Source of the DNA: Arsenophonus sp052174475
Lineage (GTDB): Bacteria > Pseudomonadota > Gammaproteobacteria > Enterobacterales > Enterobacteriaceae
NCBI GenBank assembly: GCA_052174475.1
Contig: JBQMRO010000036.1
Location: 1 to 60,573, forward strand
Length of the DNA stretch: 60,573 bases
Reading direction: 5' to 3'
The position numbers were made by a program, and so were the translations under genes. How positions within the stretch are numbered: the stretch's first letter is position 1; every line of letters begins with the position of its first letter. This document shows, piece by piece, positions 1-9,770 of this stretch. The notes beneath the pieces were generated by a model. It did not search any database and was not told where the DNA came from. It saw nothing but the letters and a program-made list of their open reading frames with translations.

Positions 1-960
1 AACGTCGTAATTGTCCAATCAACTCGGCAACATCCATAAATCCTAAATTTATCCCTTGTCCTGCTAAAGGGTGCATTATATGAGCAGCATCACCTAATAA
101 AGCGACACGTTGACCAGCGAAATTTCTCGCATACTGGCCAATAAGTAGGAAAATCTGACGTTCACTAATTAACTGACAAAACCGAGGCGCATATCTAAAG
201 CTACACTTAACTCTTTTTTAAATACAGAAACCTTTAAATTTAGGCGTCTACGCGCTTGCATTGTTGGCAATGACTAAATAATAGAGCAAAGATGAGGATC
301 ATAAAGCGGTAAAAATGCTAAAATGCTATCGTTATGAAAAGATTGACGAGCAGTATGCATATGAGGCATTTCAGTTCGAATCGTAGCAACTAATGCCGTA
401 TGTTCTTTATTCCAGAAGATAAGATGAATATCCGCTTTTTGCCTTAACCATGATTTAGCACCATCTGCACCAACTATCAACCTTGCTGTTAACATTTGCT
501 CATTATCAAAAGTCATAAATACTTCATTCTCGCCCCCAAAATAATTTTTTTCAATCCATTTTCTGTTAATAACGTAATATCTGTGCTTGATTGAGCCTGT
601 TGCCATAAAGATCCACGAATAATTAAATTTTCAATAATACATCCTAGACCAGATAAAATAATGATCCTTGTCATAAAATTGAATTTTATTAAAAATATCT
701 TGCTGCCAAACCTCTAGTTTCTAATAACTACTAAGTCGTCTTTATACAATTGTTTACCAAGCTCCTAAATAATAGAGTAATTTTTGACTGGCCGTATTAA
801 TAGAAGTCACTCTGATCGAAGGTGCTTGTTGTGGATCAAATTTATGTTGCAAAGGAGAATTTTCAATAATTGCAATCCTCATACCACAGCCACGTAGTCC
901 ACAAGCCAGAACAAGGTAAACTATGCCAACACCCACGATACCTACATCAAAGGATTGCAT
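1..960 (-). pseudogene. ubiI: ubiI (visC) pseudogene, 3' end outside the window
   Basis: Remnant of the FAD-dependent 2-octaprenylphenol hydroxylase that adds the C5 hydroxyl in ubiquinone synthesis. Three separated reading pieces on the minus strand match the family in order. The N-terminus (754-960) starts MQSFDVGIVG and continues to a SINTASQKLLYYLG segment. The middle (274-606) has the ARLIVGADGAKSWLRQKADI region and an AFLPLYDPHLCSI segment. The C-terminal FAD/ribityl-binding region (about 1-130) reads ALLGDAAHIMHPLAGQGINL. The pieces are in different frames or separated by stops, so the gene is broken. The dinucleotide motif near the start is also damaged (GVGIVYLV where a glycine-rich loop is expected). 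It lies 25 bp downstream of ubiH, as in related bacteria. The identification is firm; the exact lesions need an alignment. Confidence 0.9.
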
Positions 961-985
961 CGTTAAAGTATTCCTTGTTAAATAG

Positions 986-2164
986 CTAGAAATGAAACGA
1001 TCCCCCCATTGTTTTATGGACTAAAACATCACGCATAAGTGATACTGTTTCTATTGCCATTAATCCAACATTACGGGCGATAGCAAAAATCAGATGATTA
1101 TTTGAAAACAAATGAACCAGATTATCGGTTAATTTTATGATCCTTTGACGATCATCACGGCGCTGCATTTGATACTGCATAAGAACCGAGTAAGCTCCTA
1201 TATCACCGCCATGATTAGATATTTCATTAATTATATTGGCAAGAATAGTGACATCACGCATGCCAAGATTAAACCCCTGACCTGCAACAGGATGTAAAGT
1301 TTGTGCTGCATTACCAACTAAAACTAATCGATGAGTAATTAATTTTCTCGCTTGAGAAAATAATAATGGAAAACAGTGACGCTCGCTAATGGCCTTAATT
1401 TCACCTAACCGCCAGCCAAACCATTTTTGCAATTCTGTTATAAATTGGTCATCACTCCACTGCATAATAGACTGTTGACTTTCTAATGGGTGACACCAAA
1501 CCAATGAACTACGCCCTTTAGACATAGGTAACATTGCCAATGGACCATATTGGGTAAAACGTTCATAGGCTCGGCCATGTGGCGCTTCGCTAGTTAAAAC
1601 ATTAGCGATAATTGCACATTGTTGATATGACGCTCGCTGCCATTCAATTTGACTAACTTTACCTATCATTGAATTGCTGCCATCAGCAGCAACTAATAAT
1701 TGTCCGGTTAAAACTTTATTACTCGTTAATTTAACAGATACATACTTAATTGTGCGCTTAAAAGCAACAACTTTATCGGGACAATATAATTCAACACCCG
1801 GTGCTTTTTTAAGTTGCTCAAATAAATAATTTCCTGCATGATACAACTCAACAACATAACCAAGTGCAACTATAGAATAATCTTTAGCGTATATATTTAC
1901 TGCGCCAATATGGCGATATTCAGAAACATGAATATTGATAATTGGTGTCAAATATTTTTTTAATCCGTGCCATATACCAATTTGACTAAACTGCTGGCAA
2001 GTTCCCTGAGCCAATGCAATTGCTCTGCTATCAAAACCAGTATTCGTATTATTAGGTAACCTCGCTTCAATTAATGAAACTTCTATCCTTCCATGACTGA
2101 AGGCCGAAATAGCAAGTGCTAATAACGCTCCTGTCATACCACCGCCAACAATAATTACTTTCAT
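986..2164 (-). CDS. ubiH: UbiH, 2-octaprenyl-6-methoxyphenol hydroxylase
   Basis: FAD-dependent monooxygenase of aerobic ubiquinone biosynthesis. The family hydroxylates the ring of the polyprenyl-phenol intermediate (C1 position) as part of the Ubi complex. The 392-residue protein equals the E. coli length. It has the N-terminal Rossmann glycine loop VGGGMTG (residues 6-12), a central AADGSNS segment typical of the family, and the C-terminal FAD-binding stretch LVLVGNAAQTLHPVAGQG followed by NLGMRD. The GN (rather than GD) at that motif is the normal UbiH form. It is the only intact gene of the pepP-ubiH-ubiI cluster: pepP just upstream and ubiI just downstream are both dead. In this family UbiI and UbiH can show some overlap in substrate, so UbiH may have to carry both steps; that is inference. 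Confidence 0.95.
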   Translation of the reverse strand: MKVIIVGGGMTGALLALAISAFSHGRIEVSLIEARLPNNTNTGFDSRAIALAQGTCQQFSQIGIWHGLKKYLTPIINIHVSEYRHIGAVNIYAKDYSIVALGYVVELYHAGNYLFEQLKKAPGVELYCPDKVVAFKRTIKYVSVKLTSNKVLTGQLLVAADGSNSMIGKVSQIEWQRASYQQCAIIANVLTSEAPHGRAYERFTQYGPLAMLPMSKGRSSLVWCHPLESQQSIMQWSDDQFITELQKWFGWRLGEIKAISERHCFPLLFSQARKLITHRLVLVGNAAQTLHPVAGQGFNLGMRDVTILANIINEISNHGGDIGAYSVLMQYQMQRRDDRQRIIKLTDNLVHLFSNNHLIFAIARNVGLMAIETVSLMRDVLVHKTMGGSFHF

Positions 2165-2167
2165 CGC

Positions 2168-3475
2168 TTTAAATTCCCTGCTTATGTAGCTGCTGCCATA
2201 GTGCTTCTATCTCATCAGGATCTTTAATAACAGTCGTTGTCAGGTTCTCATTACTCTCTTTAGAGATCAGAATATTATCTTAAATACAAACACCAATACT
2301 TCGATAGACTCCAGACATATTAACATCTGGTGAAATATAAAGCCCTATTTCAACGAAATAATACCATGTCTAGTTCTAACAGATAATCGCAATTGCTATC
2401 ATAGTCACTAACATCATAAACATTAAGCCCTAAACATGGATTTAAACTATATATAAAAAGGCAGATGAACTTTACTGTCGATAAATTTATCTAGCTTATC
2501 TTGAAAAAACCAACTTAATTAAACCTTCGATCTTAATTTTTATTATTCTCGTTATCACTTGATAAGTAGTAATATCAAGTCGATATAGGTTAAAGCAGTA
2601 TTTAGTGACGGTTAATATAAAGTCATAAACTTCACGCTGCGGTTGACTGTATCTTCCATTGACTGAGAAGATGCACGTAATATCACACTAGCATAATCTT
2701 GATATTTCTACAGTGGCGTTAACTAGATTAAATTGCTTACCTTCATAATAGCATCTTTTCTTTGTAATGCAAAATATAGACGTTTTCTCCTACATATAAT
2801 GGTATATTCATAAGCAGATAATTTACGCTTAATTAACAAACTTATGTTCAATTTATGCAGCTAGCTGATATTCATACAATCAGGCTAGCAAATTTACATT
2901 GCAAAAATATTTCTAATTTCATGTATTAGAATAAGTTTTAGGTGATTTAAATAATTGTATTTCATGAAGAAATTAACTGCTAATTAATTTAAGTAAATGG
3001 AGCATTTAATTTTTATCGAGCATCTTCCACTTAGCCAATCAAGATCTGCACTAACGATTTTATCTGTATAGATAAATTCAGTTTGAGCATGATAAATAAC
3101 GGCTAAAGCAGTTAATAACTTATAAGTTGCTGATCAATTTCAGTAAACGGTAACACTTTATTGACGCTAAATTTTACAATTACAGCTTACCTTACCTCAT
3201 AAATGATAAGCAAGGTAAGTTTTTTCATCGCTTGATCAGACATACAATTAAATAAGTATGTTCTCACTATAGGTTTTATCATAGTTAATGATAACTAATA
3301 CTACTTTAGCTTTACTAAAGCTAGTTAAATAAAAAAAGCACTGTGCTGCTGATAAGCATATTCATAATGTATATTTTCCAAAAGCAGATGAAGCGACAAA
3401 AATAGCTATTCGGTTAGGTACTATTTTTAAAAATTTATAACGAGGAATATGAAATATAAATAGTTGTCGAGTGTT
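2168..3475 (-). pseudogene. pepP: pepP (Xaa-Pro aminopeptidase P) pseudogene
   Basis: Remnant of the manganese metallopeptidase that removes N-terminal residues before proline. The 3' end on the minus strand reads ESNENLTTTVIKDPDEIEAL, matching the characteristic C-terminus. Upstream of it come HGL-like PCLGLNVYDVSDYDSNCDY, LLELDMVL and a GIGVCI-type segment in several frames. At the far end, segments resembling NRIAIFVAS, EYAYQQHSAFFYLTSF and KAKVVLVI match the N-terminal domain. Stops and frameshifts interrupt it throughout. Position directly upstream of ubiH is the ancestral arrangement. The N-terminal boundary is approximate because an IS256-family copy starts at about 3500. Confidence 0.85.
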
Positions 3476-3499
3476 GTGTCTTCGAGTTATTAGCAACTT

Positions 3500-4430
3500 T
3501 AGTGTATGACAAGTTAGGCCACTTCTACTCTTATGCTTTGTGAATCCCTTTTCTATCTTTAAATTAAACCTTGTTTACCATCAGGATTAGCAAGTCAAAT
3601 TCCCTTAGCCCATTCTAGTTTTTTTAAGCAACATAGAGCAGATTAAACATCATTGAAAGAGTTATTTGTCCCAACTATAATACTCGCACATTGGCTTCAT
3701 AACTTAACTGTTATAAAAACCGATTTAATTGGTTTTCTCCTTCTTATTGATTGAGAGCAACGCAGTGCACTGACAGTAAGTTCTAGAGAAGTACTAGCAT
3801 CTCTTTTCGATCTTTCTTTAGCTTATTGATCGCTAAAGGGGTACTTATGCTGAAAACCTTGTCAACAAAATATCAAAGAGTTTATTAGCGGCATAACAGT
3901 TATCTAGCTAGCCAAACTTTCGGCAATTCAACCCTTAACTTTCGGTGCTGCATGCCTTTTGGAGTAAAAGCAGAATACATCAGCTATATTAGGTATCCAA
4001 TAGCATTGATTCTGCGTACCCTAAAATATCTTTACCATTACATTCTAAAAATCAAAGCACTATTTCTATATTAAGCTCATGAAATATATGCTTAAGAAAC
4101 ACACCGCTCACGCGGTCATTCATAAGTTCGGATCAGTGCGTTTCTGACTCTTGATAATCACTTTCAACTGCAGCTAGCTCCTTACGTCCATGGCGCAATG
4201 AGGCCGGTAATGAACAGAAGACAAAGGCGATTAGCTTACCTAATAAAAACGGCATATGCCTTTAGACAAGAAATAAATATAGAGCGCACATCACTTAAAT
4301 CACGCAAGGGGAATCATTGTCTGCACTCTTTAACCAATTGCTGTTTCAGTTTTCTGATAAGTACTCAGAGACCTGTTCTTTTTATTAAAACTACCTTGGA
4401 GTTTCGTAAAAATCACCAGTGGGATTGCCT
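3500..4430 (-). mobile_element. IS256-family element, 3' two-thirds (copy split in two)
   Basis: Decayed copy of the repeated IS256-family element of this window, minus-strand orientation. It starts with the shared terminal sequence near TTAGTGTATGAC and follows the other copies until about 4430. The missing 5' third of the same orientation resumes at about 8160, so the two parts look like one insertion interrupted by the intervening 3.7 kb. No transposase reading frame survives; the longest ORF here (4198-4545, plus strand) is antisense to the element. Confidence 0.75.
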
Positions 4431-4569
4431 TAAAATACGGCATTTGGTAGCTTTGCGGGTTGGTATAAAACACAGAGCAATGCACTTTATAAAAGACTTA
4501 AAAACGATTTATAAGCCATCAGTCCACTCTACAAATCTCTTATAAGTCTGTAGGATTATCAGTTTCATC

Positions 4570-5060
4570 TTGATTTACTAATTATCTTTTAGTGTTGTGT
4601 CTATTCCGCTTCAGCTTGTTGTAAGTACGTTAATTTTCTCTCAGGTAAAAATGCCACTTGATTTTTATTTTAATGCCATTACCGCGGAAAGATATCTTGC
4701 GCAGTGTTGTTTGAAGGCATCATACTTGTCGCGGATACTTTGCAAGCGCTTATAATTTTTACGTTGTAGCTCATAGATAATTTCTTGCTAAATTAGGTAT
4801 CTAGGTTAGTAGAATAGTCATTAATGAAAACTTTCTGTAATAAACTTTAGCTTTGTTTTCTAAGTTGTTTCTGGTTACTGAGGCTAGAAAAGTCCTTTCT
4901 ATTCATTAGCGATCCTGGCGTTGATAATTTTCTGGGCCTGATGTCAGTTTTCACGTAACTTACTTAGTAGTTTAATAGCCTGAATGAGCGCAATTTTAGA
5001 TTTAATCAACTTGTTGATTTTCTTGAAATACTGAATCAACCTCCTAGCTTGATTTTGGTA
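4570..5060 (-). pseudogene. Decayed coding trace, possibly plasmid mobilisation-type protein
   Basis: On the minus strand, stop-interrupted pieces read like a coiled-coil, highly charged protein: QNQARRLIQYFKKINKLIKS, then QEIIYELQRKNYKRLQSIRD followed by KYDAFKQHCARYLS. I do not recognise the family with certainty. Basic, helical segments of this kind occur in plasmid mobilisation and partition proteins, and the neighbours are plasmid genes. No complete frame remains. Confidence 0.3.
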
Positions 5061-5089
5061 ATAAAATAAAAAGTTCTACCGAGCTTGGA

Positions 5090-5314
5090 TTAAACAGTTT
5101 TTATTTTGTAGAAAAAGAGAGAGGTGTTTAAGTAGTTTATATTTATTATTTTTCTATTTTCTGTAATACTGTCTTTTATCTCTCCCATTTTTTGAAGAGA
5201 TCGATTATCCATTTTTTGGAACGTTTTATTTTCTGTTTTTAGGAATGTTTCCCCGTTTTCCGGGTTTCCATTTTTATGGAATAATTCATTTATCAGAAAA
5301 TATCTCTGTGTCAT
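5090..5314 (-). CDS. Hypothetical 74-residue protein with internal short repeats
   Basis: A short open frame whose first half is built of imperfect repeats around NPENGETF, TENKTFQKM and DNRSLQKM, that is, an aromatic or leucine residue, a Lys-Met or Lys-Thr pair and Asn spaced 7-9 residues apart. It ends in a hydrophobic tail (YLNTSLFFYKI). No good ribosome-binding site precedes the ATG. Similar repeat tracts are found in some plasmid or phage replication accessory proteins, but I cannot assign a function. It could equally be the surviving part of a larger decayed gene. Confidence 0.3.
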   Translation of the reverse strand: MTQRYFLINELFHKNGNPENGETFLKTENKTFQKMDNRSLQKMGEIKDSITENRKIININYLNTSLFFYKIKTV

Positions 5315-5712
5315 AAGTTAATTTCTTCAATAAAACTCATAAAAAAGATATTGTCAGAGATAGATAAACACCTTTCTCATAGAGAGAAAGAATTTGAGCG
5401 ATTAGAAATTAAATTTCTAATCGTTTACAATGATATTTTCTGCCTAGCATTAGGATTTTTAAATGAGTTTGTCTCTACATTTTTGCTTCTTACCGTTTTT
5501 AATTCTTGATATTGCTAATCAATTACCCTGAACTTTAGAATTTTCATCGATTTATGTCACATTTTTTTAAAAATGTGTATTTTTATTATACATATAATAA
5601 AACAGTTATTTATTGATCTAATAATGATATTTTAAAGACGTATTGTTAATTCTTTAAAGTATCTTAAAAAAATGACATATTTTTGGGCGTTACTCCTATC
5701 CAGCATCGTCTA

Positions 5713-6252
5713 CTAATATGTAGGTTTTGTCTCTGTTGCTTCGCTCCATAATCGGTTAAATTCTCTTGTATATTTTTCAGCAATATTTGGATGGTTACGC
5801 AGGTAAATTACATTTTCTGCGTTACGAAATGCGGCACTTTTAGTATAGTTAAACGACCCCGTTTCAACTGAATGACCATCCACAATCATAAACTTGTTGT
5901 GCATAATCGCATACTTATCATTGAGTCTTACTGGTACGCGGTGATTCACTAGATATGTTACGGCAGTATATTTCCCACGGTTCGACTTCTTATCAGCAAC
6001 GACACGGACATTAATACCTCGATTTTGTGCGTCAACAAGAGCTAACGCAATGGGCTTACTGGTAAACGAATAGGCAGCAATATCAATTGATATTTTCGCT
6101 TCTTCAATTGCTAACAAGATTATCTGTTTTGCTGCTTTTCCCGGCGAAAAACCAATTTTTATCTCCTGAATGCTCGTACTGACTGAAAGCGGAGATATTA
6201 ATATAATAAGGAGTAAAAAAATCGTAGCGGTTACTTTTACTTGTTTGCTCAT
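5713..6252 (-). CDS. Secreted phospholipase D-superfamily nuclease (Nuc-like)
   Basis: Small PLD-superfamily protein of the plasmid Nuc type, which forms a homodimer so that one HKD motif per chain builds the active site and cleaves phosphodiesters. Chosen start is the ATG giving MSKQVKVTATIFLLL, a clear signal peptide with a hydrophobic core; this yields 179 residues, close to the ~177 of plasmid Nuc. An in-frame ATG at 6297 would add 15 residues and a TTG at 6312 would add 20. The mature domain has IGFSPGKAAKQI near its start, IDIAAYSFTSKPIA, and the catalytic HNKFMIVDGHSVETGSFNYT (His-x-Lys-x4-Asp). It ends RLWSEATETKPTY. The product should be periplasmic or secreted. It is the only intact gene of the plasmid-like segment, and its full-length survival among dead neighbours suggests selection or recent arrival. 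Confidence 0.85.
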   Translation of the reverse strand: MSKQVKVTATIFLLLIILISPLSVSTSIQEIKIGFSPGKAAKQIILLAIEEAKISIDIAAYSFTSKPIALALVDAQNRGINVRVVADKKSNRGKYTAVTYLVNHRVPVRLNDKYAIMHNKFMIVDGHSVETGSFNYTKSAAFRNAENVIYLRNHPNIAEKYTREFNRLWSEATETKPTY

Positions 6253-6639
6253 CGTTACTGGAGCCTTAATACTGAGAGTAGCTATTCTCTTCTTCATCTG
6301 ATTAAATCGCAAGGAGTTAAGGAAAAAGCATTACGTAATTAAGTATTTATGTCATCGTATCACCTACGGACAAACCCAATTACACACAAAACTATACAAA
6401 TCCGCTAATTATAAAATAAGTACCTTGAATGCATGTAAAAATGTAAAGAATACGACCGTAGTGATATGTAATATCCTGATAAAGTGATACACAAAAAAAC
6501 CACAACCAATTAATGCTAGTTATGATTAATTCATTACACCCTTTCCTAACTAGCTGACGTTCTGCATCTTATGAAAATTGATAAACATCATTTTTATTTT
6601 TACCTCGCTTGGTTTTTTATTGAATTTTATAACTTATAA

Positions 6640-7200
6640 ATCTCTCTTTTGCCTTTTTCTAGTTGTTGCTCTTTTATACTCATATATTAGATTACAGTGA
6701 TTAAAATCACCCTATCTGATTTGGTAGTGTAATGAATACTGCAATCAGGTAAGTTACTAGCTTTAGCTATTTCCTTAATGTTATGTCTAAATATTTTTAG
6801 CAATTCAGTACTTTCTAGTTTTTAACTACAGATTTTCAATCGAAATTATAAACTCTCTTTGATTACCACAATACTTGCGGAGTATCTCATAAATTCTTTT
6901 GTCGTCTCACTTTTCTAAAACGGAAGTAGTCGGAACTGATTTTATCATTTTCTTTTTATGTAATGGCTGATACAATCAGTCAAATAAAGATATCTCAATC
7001 ATATCAATATCTAGCTTGTCTTTTATCTGAAAATATTCGTCAACTATCGATAAGATTAAATCATGGACTTTCTTACTTTATTCTTTTGAATAAAGTACAT
7101 TTGTCTTAATTGCCATTTCTTTTAACTTATCTAATAGCCTTTTCTAATTCTTGATAAGCAACCGCTAATTCTTCTATTTGTTATTACAAAAAAAATTATA
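6640..7200 (-). pseudogene. Plasmid replication initiator (RepA-like) pseudogene
   Basis: Minus-strand pieces separated by stops align along one frame into an initiator-like sequence: RLLDKLKEMAIKTNVLYSKE, KKVHDLILSIVDEYFQIKDK, DIDMIEISLFD, LYQPLHKKKMIKSVPTTSVL, DDKRIYEILRKYCGNQREFI, ISIENL and then (shifted) ELLKIFRHNIKEIAKASNLP followed by DCSIHYTT. The order of a short SDWLY-like motif, a RIYE-x-RKYCGNQREF motif and a K-x-F-R-x-I-KEIA-x-x-LPD motif is what I know from the replication initiator protein A family. Several stops and at least one frameshift make it non-functional. It supports a plasmid origin for this block. Confidence 0.55.
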
Positions 7201-8110
7201 AGGCATAGAATAAATACTCTACTAATTTCTTGATGATTATTCATTGTTTCCTCTAGTTTAGATATACTAAGAATCCATACATATTTATTAAAATCAGTTA
7301 CTAATCCATCAGTAGTTGACTTGACAATAACTGTTACATTACCATTTGTGTATTTCTAATCTTGGTATTACATCACATTTCAATACAAAAATGAATGTTC
7401 CATGCTTGTTATTTCACCTCTAAAACTCGAAAGCTTAAAACCTCATCAGCAAAAAAAAATTAATTCATGTTTACGGTATGTAATTTTCAAGTTGCTTATT
7501 CTCTAAGTAATTATATAATCTGCAATAGCTTCAAACTTATCTATCCTAGGCTTATTGTAAGAACCGATCACGTGTTATCAGAACTTGATTTAGCTCGATT
7601 CTGTGATTTAAAGTCGCTAAAAATTCACAATATACTATGAGTTAGAAACTAACATACTGTTATTTAAAATCCAGCATACCGTAAAATTATTATATTTCAT
7701 ATATACACAACTAAAACCCACTTAACTTATTTTAAGTTATACATAACTAATTTTTTAACCAAGTTTCATTTCCTTAAATCTGTAGATAAAACTTTACTTG
7801 TTAAAACTTAAAAGATAGCAGATTTTTCTCTTTTCTGATAAAATTCTCTGTATCAATTTCAAGCATCACTGCAAATATACCTCAATCAGAATTCGTAGAT
7901 CTTCTTCCTCGCTACGCTCCTGCAGTATCGTCTCAACCAAAGACTTCAGAAGAGTCATGGAATTAGAAAGCAAAAAAAAAATCACTTACAGCAGCGAAAA
8001 AAATCTCTGACAGTACAAAACGGTGATGTTATTGATTACTATCTTAGATAGTAAATGCTCATCTACTGGATTGTTGCCAAAGACATAATTTATTAAGCAA
8101 ATTTAATTGC
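7200..8110. other. Unassigned AT-rich part of the plasmid-like segment
   Basis: No intact frame. A plus-strand trace at about 7885-7960 reads PRYAPAVSSQPKTSEESWN before a stop and an A-run. The N-terminal end of the RepA-like pseudogene may reach into the left part. A run of nine or more A residues at about 7970 could be a frameshift site in a dead gene. Confidence 0.3.
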
Positions 8111-8116
8111 TACATG

Positions 8117-8136
8117 AAGACCGTAGCGGTCTTTTC
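8117..8136 (+). terminator. Rho-independent terminator-like hairpin
   Basis: The stem AAGACCG / CGGTCTT with a three-base TAG loop is followed by TTC. It marks the right edge of the plasmid-like segment, just before IS256-family sequence resumes, and may have ended a plasmid gene now lost. Confidence 0.55.
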
Positions 8137-8159
8137 TTCATTATCAAATATTTTATTTC

Positions 8160-8598
8160 CTAAACTCTTCAACGTTTTTACGCTTCAGATGAGGCAGTAG
8201 CAAATAAGCTGTTGAAGCATATTCCGTGTCCTCTGTGATTCCCATTTAACCTTAAGCACTTTAATCTAAATATCATCAATATCAATCAATATTATTTGCT
8301 GTAGCAAATAACTGTTATGAACTATGACATGGACGCCAACCGATAAAGCAGTGTTCAGTATGTTGTTGCAGCATGGATTTTAAATTCAGGCTTAACAGCA
8401 AATCCCTATCAGCTACCTGCCACGCTATTACAAATAAGTTAGTACAATAGATCAGAGATAATATCTAGTTTTGGGCTTACCTGTATAGGGTAAGCTTTTC
8501 ATGGTATATTATCTCTCTGTTGTTGAAATCATTCATGAAATTAATCAGTAGGATATGCTAGCATTATCCTAAACTCCATACAACATAAGTGAGCATAA
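8160..8598 (-). mobile_element. IS256-family element, 5' third (other half of the split copy)
   Basis: Begins at the internal ACTCTTCAACG region shared by full copies and continues to the 5' terminal sequence (CATACAACATAAGTGAGCATAACTT). It is in the same orientation as the 3' part at 3500-4430 and complements it, with only tens of bases missing between them. It ends about 60 bp beyond the ygfB stop. Confidence 0.75.
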
Positions 8599-8628
8599 CT
8601 TAATCGCTTTCTCCTGAAAGCGATTAAG
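8599..8628. terminator. Perfect 13-bp hairpin downstream of ygfB remnant
   Basis: CTTAATCGCTTTC / GAAAGCGATTAAG with a TCCT loop. It lies 30 bp past the ygfB stop on the minus strand and is the likely remnant of its terminator. The T-tract on the minus strand is poor, so function is uncertain. Confidence 0.5.
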
Positions 8629-8657
8629 TAACAAAATAGGTTAGAACAACATTTCTA

Positions 8658-9236
8658 TTAATGTAATGTTAGTTTATCGTTTTTTATCTTTATTTTTATT
8701 TGCCGATCTTTTAAATCCATAAAAGCCATAAAATAGAGCTGAATTTTTTCGTTATTAACATATTTAATGATCGCTTCCTAGATCTGTTCTAATTCATTTA
8801 GATCGTCATTTTTGACGTAACTTAATATATTAATATTGTATAAATCCCTAATAATTTCTTTTGTTTTTTCTTAAAAACTTATGTTAGTTAACATCTAAGC
8901 CTAACAAAAAAACGCTTAAGTCAACCAACTAAAGTATTGGAGCAGATTACTTACTATTTTTAGATAACAATAAATTAAAAATGAAATTTTTTTTAAAAGA
9001 TGGAAACATAAAGTCATAAAATTCAAGTAATAAGGTTATTTAATATCTATTAAAAAGCTAATTCATCATTTGTTAATTCATAAATCAACTTTTTTCACTA
9101 ATAATAGTAATTACAGACATAAATTATATCCGACCGTAATTAAGCAATGCATTTCTGCAAGCTATTAAAGCAACATATTGTTGTTGCACAACAATAATTC
9201 AAAAACTTGATAATTATGTAAAATTTTTTATTGGTA
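8658..9236 (-). pseudogene. ygfB: ygfB (UPF0149) pseudogene
   Basis: The minus strand carries the C-terminal half of YgfB in pieces: TKEIIRDLYNINILSYVKND, DLNELEQI, stop, EAIIKYVNNEKIQLYF, and the family-typical ending (K)LTLH before TAA at 8658-8660. Upstream pieces are poorly preserved (FNLLLSKNS resembles the FQLxLP segment). The stop within the EAII region and frameshifts further up make it non-functional. Its place, divergent from zapA and ancestrally just before pepP, supports the call. The 5' end is estimated from the normal length of about 192 residues. Confidence 0.75.
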
Positions 9237-9410
9237 TATTTGCTTAATTACGTTAATAATATTGATATATAATATGCCTATCAAAGATGATGATCGTTAT
9301 CCTAGAATAGGTATAGAAATTGTGCATATATTATTTATAATTATTTTAATATCGTCATAGAATTATAGGCAGAAAAATCTTACCACAATATTTTATCTCC
9401 TCACATAATT

Positions 9411-9417
9411 AGGAGGG
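9411..9417 (+). promoter_or_regulatory. Strong Shine-Dalgarno of zapA
   Basis: AGGAGGG precedes the ATG at 9422 by four bases. It is one of the best ribosome-binding sites in the window and fixes the start. Confidence 0.8.
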
Positions 9418-9421
9418 TATA

Positions 9422-9751
9422 ATGTCTACACAACCTGTTGATATTCAAATTTTAGGACGAACATTAAGGGTTAATTGCCCAAAAGAACAACAAAATGCCT
9501 TGAAATTGTCTGCAGCTGAACTTGAAAAACGGCTAAAAGATTTAAAAAATCGAACTGGCGTCACAAATACCGAGCAACTTATTTTTATCGTCGCTTTAAA
9601 TATTTGCCATGAACTTGCGCAAGAAAAAACAAAAACACAGGACTACACTGATAATATGGAACAAAAAATCCGCGTACTGCAACATACGATCGAACAAACA
9701 TTGCAAGAGCAGGCACGTATTACTGCCAAGACAATTACTCCGTTAGAATAA
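9422..9751 (+). CDS. zapA: ZapA, Z-ring-associated cell division protein
   Basis: Cytoplasmic protein that bundles FtsZ filaments and stabilises the Z ring. The 109 residues equal the E. coli length. The N-terminal globular part begins MSTQPVDIQILGRTLRVNCP, and a long C-terminal helix (about residues 55-105, QLIFIVALNICHELAQEKTK onward) would form the coiled-coil dimer. No frame damage is visible. In relatives the 6S RNA gene ssrS follows directly; here an IS1595-family end begins 19 bp after the stop and no 6S-like sequence is visible. Confidence 0.95.
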   Translation: MSTQPVDIQILGRTLRVNCPKEQQNALKLSAAELEKRLKDLKNRTGVTNTEQLIFIVALNICHELAQEKTKTQDYTDNMEQKIRVLQHTIEQTLQEQARITAKTITPLE

Positions 9752-9770
9752 AACCGATGAATAAAAAAGC

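Larger units (their letters stand above)
4430..8160. mobile_element. Plasmid-derived segment inside an IS256-family copy
   Basis: A roughly 3.7 kb block lies between the 3' and 5' parts of one IS256-family copy. It holds an intact secreted phospholipase-D/Nuc-type gene, a decayed plasmid replication initiator (RepA-like), a small ORF rich in repeated F-x-K-M-x-N units, and a decayed minus-strand coding trace at about 4570-5060 with charged, coiled-coil-like segments (QEIIYELQRKNYKRLQSIRD and RLIQYFKKINKLIKSK). The Nuc and RepA genes are both typical of plasmids. The block ends at a terminator-like hairpin at 8117-8136. Insertion or recombination of a small plasmid into the IS copy is my inference; the junctions are located only to within tens of bases. 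Confidence 0.6.

Noticed and set aside
4198..4545. 115-residue plus-strand ORF
   Set aside because: Antisense to the decayed IS256-family copy and extending just past its broken end; composition and position fit a chance frame.
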